From NCBI GenBank assembly GCA_017519405.1, contig JAFWSH010000005.1, positions 1-64,000 of the forward strand: a stretch of DNA of 64,000 bases, in the 5' to 3' direction. Under the pieces are notes generated by a model, which searched no databases, had not been told where the DNA came from, and worked only from the letters and a program-made list of their open reading frames with translations. This document shows, piece after piece, positions 59,629 through 64,000 of this stretch (the first letter of the stretch is position 1; the number at the start of each line of letters is the position of its first letter). A program made the translations under genes and the position numbers. This DNA is from Clostridia bacterium (GTDB taxonomy: Bacteria; Bacillota; Clostridia; Christensenellales; Aristaeellaceae).

Positions 59629-61080
59629 TCACGCCATCCCCCGGATCAGCGTCCGGTAGAAGCGCACCGCGCCGGGGAGGCAGTCCGCGGCGATGTTCTC
59701 GTTCAGGCCGTGCATGCCCTTCATCTGCTCCGGGCCGTAGACCACGGGGGCAAAGCGCACCACGCTGTCGCAGATCTCCTGGTAGAAGCGGCTGTCGGTG
59801 GCGCCGGTCATGACATAGGGGCTGACGGGGCAGCCTGGGAAGACCTCCGCCACGGTGTCCGCCACCTTCCGGAAGGCTGCACCGCCGATATCGCAGGGGG
59901 CCGTGAAATCCGTGGCCTGGTGCACCGTCATCTCCAGGCGGAACATGCCGGCGGTCTTGCGCAGCTTTTCCAGGCTCTCCGCCATGCCCTGGTGGGGAAT
60001 GAAGCGCAGGTTGGCCCCCACGGAGGCCTCCTGGGGCATGACGTTGAAGGCCTCGGAGCCCCGGGCCATGGTGAAGGCGATGGTGGTGCGGATCATGGCG
60101 CCGGCCTGGGGGCTGAGGAGGGGCAGCACCCGCAGCAGCACCGGCCGGAAGAGCCAGAGGTTCCCCAGCACATACCGCAGGGGGAAGGACGCGTAGGGCG
60201 CCAGGGTCTCAAACATGGAGGCCACCTCCCGGGACATGTGCCGCCGGAAGACATCATTGTGCTCCACATGGTGGACAAAGTCCGCCAGCCTGGCCAGGGG
60301 GGAGTGCTTCCGGGGGGTGGAGGCGTGGCCGCCGTTGGATTTCGCGGTGAAGGTGACATCCGCCTTGCCCTTCTCGAAGACCCCCAGCATGGCAAAGTTG
60401 CCGTGGATGCCCCCGATGGGCTCCGTGATGATGCCGCCGCCCTCGTCCACCACCAGCCAGGGCCGGACGCCCCGGCGCTTCAGCTCCGCCACCAGCTTGG
60501 GACAGCCGTCCCCGGCCCACTCCTCCGTGCAGGAGGAGGAGAGCCACACATCCTGGGGCGGCACCAGGCAGCCCTCCGCCAGCAGCTCCTCCACCGCCTG
60601 GAAGAAGGCCATCACCGAGCACTTGGTGTCGGAGGCGCCCCGCCCCCACACTTTGCCCTCGGCGATGTCCCCGGAGAAGGGGGGATGGGTCCAGGTGCCC
60701 TCCGCCGGCACCACATCCTGGTGGCTCATGAGCACCAGGGGCCGGTCGGCGGCGGCGCCCTTCCAGTGGAAAAGGAGGTTGCCATCGATCTCGATCTTCT
60801 CCAGGTGCCGGTGCACCAGGGGGAAGAGCTCCTCCAGCAGCCGGTGGAAGCCCAGGAACTTCTCCCGCTGGTCCACCCCCGGGACGGACACGGTCTCGCA
60901 GCGGACCATCCGGGCCAGCTTCTCCGCCAGAGGCGCCACGGTCTCCGGGGCCTCCCGGGGGACATAGGTGGATTTCTTCGGCTTCATCAGCAGGGTGCGC
61001 ACCAGGGCGGCCAGCAGGAGCAGCAGCAGGAGCCCCGCCAGGCCCAGGAGGGTCAGGGCCACGATTCTCCAGGGATTCAT
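59629..61080 (-). CDS. membrane-anchored M20 peptidase (PM20D1-like)
   Basis: A 483-residue zinc amidohydrolase. Residues 4-33 are one hydrophobic anchor. M20 motifs: LVLMSHQDVVPAEGTWTHPP (His and Asp), VWGRGASDTKCSVMAFFQA (bridging Asp), SSCTEEWAGDG (catalytic Glu pair), LVVDEGGG, and MHGLNENI (C-terminal His). Overall closest in style to PM20D1/carboxypeptidase-S-like enzymes, which cleave or make N-acyl amino acids or short peptides. ATG 61080 is 7 nt after AGGAGG and overlaps the upstream stop by 1 bp. Last of three genes, after two membrane proteins. Confidence 0.87.
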   Translation of the reverse strand: MNPWRIVALTLLGLAGLLLLLLLAALVRTLLMKPKKSTYVPREAPETVAPLAEKLARMVRCETVSVPGVDQREKFLGFHRLLEELFPLVHRHLEKIEIDGNLLFHWKGAAADRPLVLMSHQDVVPAEGTWTHPPFSGDIAEGKVWGRGASDTKCSVMAFFQAVEELLAEGCLVPPQDVWLSSSCTEEWAGDGCPKLVAELKRRGVRPWLVVDEGGGIITEPIGGIHGNFAMLGVFEKGKADVTFTAKSNGGHASTPRKHSPLARLADFVHHVEHNDVFRRHMSREVASMFETLAPYASFPLRYVLGNLWLFRPVLLRVLPLLSPQAGAMIRTTIAFTMARGSEAFNVMPQEASVGANLRFIPHQGMAESLEKLRKTAGMFRLEMTVHQATDFTAPCDIGGAAFRKVADTVAEVFPGCPVSPYVMTGATDSRFYQEICDSVVRFAPVVYGPEQMKGMHGLNENIAADCLPGAVRFYRTLIRGMA

Positions 61081-61760
61081 CACGCCGCCTCCTTCCGGAA
61101 CTTCAGCCAGGCCAGGCCGATGGCCAGGGCGCCGGCGGGGATGATCATGAAGGAGGTGGAGCCCGTCAGGGAGGGCACCAGGGTGAAGAGCAGGGTCATC
61201 AGGGCCAGGGGGATCACCGCCAGCAGCGGGCTCTTGCGGAAATACTTGTAAGCCATGGCGCCGAAGAGGGCCGGCACCACGTTGTCAAAGGCGGGCTGCA
61301 GCACGGGATCCTGCAGCAGGGGCGTCAGGGGGGTCAGCAGCGCCACCCCCAGGGCCAGCACCAGGATGGTCACCAGGGAGGAGGTGGCGATGGACAGGGT
61401 GGAGATGATCTCGTTCTCCGCCGTGCCGGTCCGCGCCCCCACCATGTCCCGGGCGTTCATGGCGCAGGGGATCTTCATGTTGATCAGGTTGCCGGTGATG
61501 AAGGCCAGGTAGGAGCCGCCGGCCCCCAGCATGGGGGTGTAGACCAGGAACTCCACCACGCTGGAGACGGTCCACACCAGCCCCACCGCCAGAAAGCCCC
61601 GGGCCGCCGCCCCCAGGTCCGGCATGGCCCCCAGGAAGGCCCCCATGAGGAAGGGCGCCCCCACCAGCAGCACCAGGGTGATCACCGAGAAAACCCGCCC
61701 CAGCCGGTGGGTGGTCTTCAGATAGTCGTCATAGGGCGTCTTTGCGGGATTGTTCTGCAT
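61080..61760 (-). CDS. integral membrane protein, partner of the 61776-62537 product
   Basis: A 226-residue protein with about six hydrophobic segments. Notable conserved-looking stretches are YTPMLGAGGSYLAFITGNLI and NMKIPCAMNARDMVGA, followed by GTAENEIISTLSIATSS, which resemble the re-entrant, polar-rich membrane motifs of secondary transporters. I recall no firm family name. Its position between another membrane protein (15-bp gap) and an M20 peptidase suggests a two-part importer feeding peptide or acyl-amino-acid substrates to the peptidase. Confidence 0.65.
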   Translation of the reverse strand: MQNNPAKTPYDDYLKTTHRLGRVFSVITLVLLVGAPFLMGAFLGAMPDLGAAARGFLAVGLVWTVSSVVEFLVYTPMLGAGGSYLAFITGNLINMKIPCAMNARDMVGARTGTAENEIISTLSIATSSLVTILVLALGVALLTPLTPLLQDPVLQPAFDNVVPALFGAMAYKYFRKSPLLAVIPLALMTLLFTLVPSLTGSTSFMIIPAGALAIGLAWLKFRKEAA

Positions 61761-61775
61761 TGCTCGCGCCTCCTC

Positions 61776-62537
61776 TCACAGCATGCCGGCCAGCACCGCC
61801 GCCGCCATGCCCAGCAGCATGCTCCCGGCGATGGAGAAGCTCTCCAGCCACCGGATACCCCTGCGCTCCGAAAGCCAGGTGAACAGCGCCATGGCCAGGG
61901 CGGCCACCGCCGCCGTCACCAGGGGGATCCAGGGCCCGGCGAAGGTGAACAGCCCCTCCCCGGAGATGAAGCCCCCCAGATAGCTGCCGATGTAGGCGCT
62001 GACCATGCCCACGAACATGGCCGTCATGGCCGCGTCGCCGAAGCTCCTCCGGGGCGCCTCCCCGGCGGCCTCCGGCTTCCTCCGGGAGAGGGAGGAGAGA
62101 TAGCGCTTGCCGAAGAAGGTGGCCAGGATCATCCCCCACATGATGCACACGCTCATCAGCAGGGCGATGGTGGTGAAGGCCCGGGGCGTCATGGCGCTGC
62201 CGGAGAGGCTCTTCAGGCCGATCTGCTCCGCCGCGGCGGTGGCCACCTGGGTCTCGTAGTGCAGGGCGCCGATCACCGAGAGCCGCAGCCAGGGCCAGGG
62301 GATGCCCAGGCTCCCGGAGAGGGCGATGACCCCCAGGAGGATGCCCACGCTGGGCAGGATGGTGAAGGTGGCGCTGGCCGTCACCGCCTTGCGCATTTTG
62401 GCCGGATCCATGCCGATGGCCTTTCCGGCCCGCCATGCCCGGATGAGAAAAACGACGCACACCACCGCCACGAAGGCCACAATGGCCCCGCAGATCAGGT
62501 ACATGGTGCCGCCGGAGAGCTGCTCCAGTGTGTTCAT
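61776..62537 (-). CDS. integral membrane protein, DUF5058-like
   Basis: A 253-residue protein with about six or seven hydrophobic segments. The central part SASATFTILPSVGILLGVIA, LSGSLGIPWPWLRLSVIGAL and HYETQVATAAAEQIG is distinctive and fits my recollection of the DUF5058 family; this is not verified. ATG 62537 follows AGGAAGG; the in-frame GTG at 62543 is less likely. First gene of the membrane pair plus M20 peptidase operon, with its own promoter divergent from ribU. Confidence 0.65.
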   Translation of the reverse strand: MNTLEQLSGGTMYLICGAIVAFVAVVCVVFLIRAWRAGKAIGMDPAKMRKAVTASATFTILPSVGILLGVIALSGSLGIPWPWLRLSVIGALHYETQVATAAAEQIGLKSLSGSAMTPRAFTTIALLMSVCIMWGMILATFFGKRYLSSLSRRKPEAAGEAPRRSFGDAAMTAMFVGMVSAYIGSYLGGFISGEGLFTFAGPWIPLVTAAVAALAMALFTWLSERRGIRWLESFSIAGSMLLGMAAAVLAGML

Positions 62538-62581
62538 GGACACCCTTCCTTTCCCGCCGCCTGTGGGCTGAGTTCCGGATT

Positions 62582-62610
62582 ATCATAGCACCGGGCGGGA
62601 AAAAAGGCAA
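62582..62610 (-). promoter_or_regulatory. promoter of the membrane-pair/M20 operon
   Basis: On the minus strand TTGCCT (62605-62610), 17 bp, TATGAT (62582-62587), back to back with the ribU promoter 2 bp away. Confidence 0.75.
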
Positions 62611-62612
62611 TC

Positions 62613-62641
62613 TTGACACATTATTCCCGGCGTGCTATGAT
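62613..62641 (+). promoter_or_regulatory. promoter of the FMN-riboswitch/ribU transcript
   Basis: TTGACA (62613-62618), 17 bp, TATGAT (62636-62641). Confidence 0.88.
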
Positions 62642-62668
62642 GCACCCGACAAGTGCATCGCTGATGAA

Positions 62669-62786
62669 GCTTCTTCGGGGCAGGGTGAAATTCCCTACCG
62701 GCGGTAAAGCCCGCGAGCCTTCCTCCACAGGAGGGCAGATCCGGTGAGATTCCGGGGCCGACAGTACAGTCTGGATGAGAGAAGAG
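62669..62786 (+). ncRNA. FMN riboswitch aptamer (RFN element)
   Basis: It carries the conserved RFN blocks in order: TTCTTCGGGGCAGGGTGAAA, TTCCCTACCGGCGGTAAAGC, CCGCGAGCC, GATCCGGTGAGATTCCGGGG, CCGACAGTACAGTCTGGATG and AGAGAAGA. FMN binding should turn off the downstream riboflavin transporter gene. Confidence 0.96.
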
Positions 62787-62807
62787 CGCTGGAAAGACCC
62801 TCTTTCC

Positions 62808-62842
62808 GCCCCTGAACGCAAGCTGCTTCAGGGGCGCTGCAT
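62808..62842 (+). terminator. expression platform of the FMN riboswitch
   Basis: GCCCCTGAA (62808-62816) pairs with TTCAGGGGC (62827-62835), followed by a T-containing stretch. It does not include the ribosome binding site (GGGAGGAGG at 62848-62856), so control is probably by transcription termination. Confidence 0.7.
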
Positions 62843-62863
62843 ATTTTGGGAGGAGGCAATTCC

Positions 62864-63415
62864 ATGACAACCCGTTCCACGAACAAACTGCTCACCACCC
62901 CGACCCTCACCCGCATCGCAATCCTGGCGGCCATCGGCGCAGCCCTCTCCATGCTGGAGTTCCCGATCTTCCCGGCGGCTCCCTTCTTCAAGCTCGACCC
63001 CAGCGGCGTCGCCGTGCTGCTGGCCGGCTTCGCCATGGGCTGGCCTGCGGGCGTGATCACCCTGCTGGTCAAGGACCTGGTGGGCCTGCTGATCCACCCC
63101 AGCGGCGGCTGGGTGGGCCAGCTGGCCGACTTCATCATGCTCTTTGCCTTCATCACCCCCGCCGTCCTGATCTACTTCCACGGCAAGAGCCGCCGCAGCG
63201 CGCTGATCGGCATGGCCATCGGCACGGTGGCCATGGTGGCCGGCGCCATCGTGGCGAACGTGTTCATCCTCTTCCCCACCTACGGGGTGCCCAACGCCGA
63301 GGGCTATATTGTCCCGTTCATCATCCCCTTCAACCTGATCAAGGGCGCGCTGCTGACGCTCATCACCTTCTTCATCTACAAGCCCCTGCGGCCGCTGCTG
63401 AAGGGAAAGCTGTAA
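62864..63415 (+). CDS. ribU: riboflavin ECF transporter, S component
   Basis: A 183-residue membrane protein with about six segments. LTRIAILAAIGAALSMLEFP, LDPSGVAVLLAGFAMGWPAG and VLIYFHGKSRRSALIGMAIG fit RibU, and the EFPIFPAAPFFKLDPSG loop is the riboflavin-binding signature. It works with a shared ECF energising module encoded elsewhere. The FMN riboswitch upstream confirms the vitamin. The ATG at 62864 follows GGGAGGAGG. Confidence 0.95.
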   Translation: MTTRSTNKLLTTPTLTRIAILAAIGAALSMLEFPIFPAAPFFKLDPSGVAVLLAGFAMGWPAGVITLLVKDLVGLLIHPSGGWVGQLADFIMLFAFITPAVLIYFHGKSRRSALIGMAIGTVAMVAGAIVANVFILFPTYGVPNAEGYIVPFIIPFNLIKGALLTLITFFIYKPLRPLLKGKL

Positions 63416-63453
63416 AAAACCGCCAACCCGGGTGCCTTTGAGGCGCCGCGGCC

Positions 63454-63482
63454 TTGCATATCCCGCCCGGATGGACTATCAT
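63454..63482 (+). promoter_or_regulatory. sigma-A promoter of the VanZ-like gene
   Basis: TTGCAT (63454-63459), 17 bp, TATCAT (63477-63482), 33 bp before the start codon. Confidence 0.65.
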
Positions 63483-63515
63483 GTCGGGGGACGGACTTTG
63501 CAGGGGGGGCGGAGC

Positions 63516-64000
63516 ATGATCAGCGCCAACAGTCTTCCTGTGAACATCGCCGTCACCGTGCTGGTGGCGGTGATGGTTTTTGTGCTGCCCCGGGTGGACC
63601 GGTCCGTCTGCCGCCGTCTGGGGCTGAACCTCCGGGGCGGCGTCAGCAGCCATCCCCGGGCCGCCGCTCTGCTCCGGATCCGCCGGGGCATCCTGTACGC
63701 GGCCTTCGGCGGGTACCTGGCCGCCGTCTCCTACCTGGTGTTCTTCTCCCGCGCCGCCACCCGGGACTATCAGGTGCACATCGCCCTGTACCAGGACCTG
63801 GGGCGGGCGGTGCGCATTGACCTGGGCTTCCTGGCCTTCCTCCGGGTGCTCTTCACCGAGGGGTTCGCCGCCGCCATGCGCCATGTGCAGGTGGAGACGA
63901 AGGACATCACCCAAGTCTACATGAACGCCATGCTCTTCGTGCCCATGGGCTACCTGCTGCCCTACCTCTTCAGCTGGTTCCGGGCCAGGGCCCGCATCCG
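63516..64000 (+). CDS. VanZ-like membrane protein, cut by the window end
   Basis: About 161 residues are visible and the gene continues past 64000. It starts MISANSLPVNIAVTVLVAVM, has a second membrane segment (ILYAAFGGYLAAVSYLVFFS) and then NAMLFVPMGYLLPYLFSWFR, the NxxLFxPxGxLLP motif of VanZ proteins. Role unknown; VanZ itself gives low-level teicoplanin resistance. Confidence 0.8.
   Translation, partial: MISANSLPVNIAVTVLVAVMVFVLPRVDRSVCRRLGLNLRGGVSSHPRAAALLRIRRGILYAAFGGYLAAVSYLVFFSRAATRDYQVHIALYQDLGRAVRIDLGFLAFLRVLFTEGFAAAMRHVQVETKDITQVYMNAMLFVPMGYLLPYLFSWFRARARI

Overview
The window looks like chromosomal DNA from a GC-rich member of the Clostridia (Firmicutes). The evidence is a methionine T-box leader, an FMN riboswitch with a RibU-type ECF transporter, an AbrB/SpoVT-type regulator, class 1B dihydroorotate dehydrogenase (PyrD plus PyrK), the MEP isoprenoid pathway, strong AGGAGG ribosome binding sites and many TTGACA-17-TATAAT promoters. 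Secreted proteins with leaders ending in AxA and a CotH-domain protein fit a gut or rumen commensal. I cannot name the genus. Most genes share the same GC-rich codon use; the clearest exception is a less GC-rich stretch at about 31.5-33.1 kb.

Layout. 0-9.6 kb: an EamA transporter, an operator-flanked symporter/amidohydrolase operon, a secreted beta-helix protein, an alpha/beta hydrolase, a C-terminal fragment of a Cys/Met-metabolism PLP enzyme, two small unknown genes and an Fe-S aldo/keto reductase. 9.6-14.6 kb: a complete livKHMGF branched-chain amino acid uptake system. 14.6-16.6 kb: a GntR/YtrA-type regulator with an ABC exporter, probably self-repressed through a palindrome in its promoter. 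16.6-23.7 kb: divergent metallophosphoesterase and lysophospholipase-like genes, a zinc-ribbon membrane protein, asparaginase, then dxr-rseP-ispG-GNAT. 23.8-31.4 kb: a helical protein, a GT4 glycosyltransferase overlapping an HflX with an N-terminal JAMM-like domain, a CE2-like esterase, a GNAT and a lamin-tail/CotH secreted protein. 31.6-35.5 kb: Nudix, GNAT, PAP2 phosphatase and GH43.

35.6-42.8 kb: a minus-strand pyrC-pyrK-pyrD-pyrF-glf operon back to back with T-box-controlled metG. 42.9-50.2 kb: alpha-L-fucosidase with a GT-C-type membrane glycosyltransferase, a membrane HEAGH protein and an 836-residue secreted repeat protein. 50.3-59.4 kb: an ABC exporter divergent from the repeat protein; a tightly overlapped operon of response regulator, Can2/Card1-like CARF-nuclease, PHP phosphatase, proB and proA; a three-gene membrane/phosphoesterase operon that includes a 47-residue protein; tRNA-Pro(GGG); an AbrB regulator. 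59.6-64 kb: an M20 peptidase with two membrane proteins, riboswitch-controlled ribU and the start of a VanZ-like gene.

The best candidate for an undescribed system is the Can2/Card1-like protein at 55175-56356. It has no CRISPR array or cas gene in the window, departs from the usual residues at both its ligand and nuclease motifs, and is translationally coupled to a response regulator and a PHP phosphatase. Other leads are the HflX-JAMM fusion, three CAAAGT repeats at exact 23-bp spacing upstream of the fucosidase promoter, mirror-image divergent promoters at 50.3 kb, and the M20 peptidase with its membrane pair.
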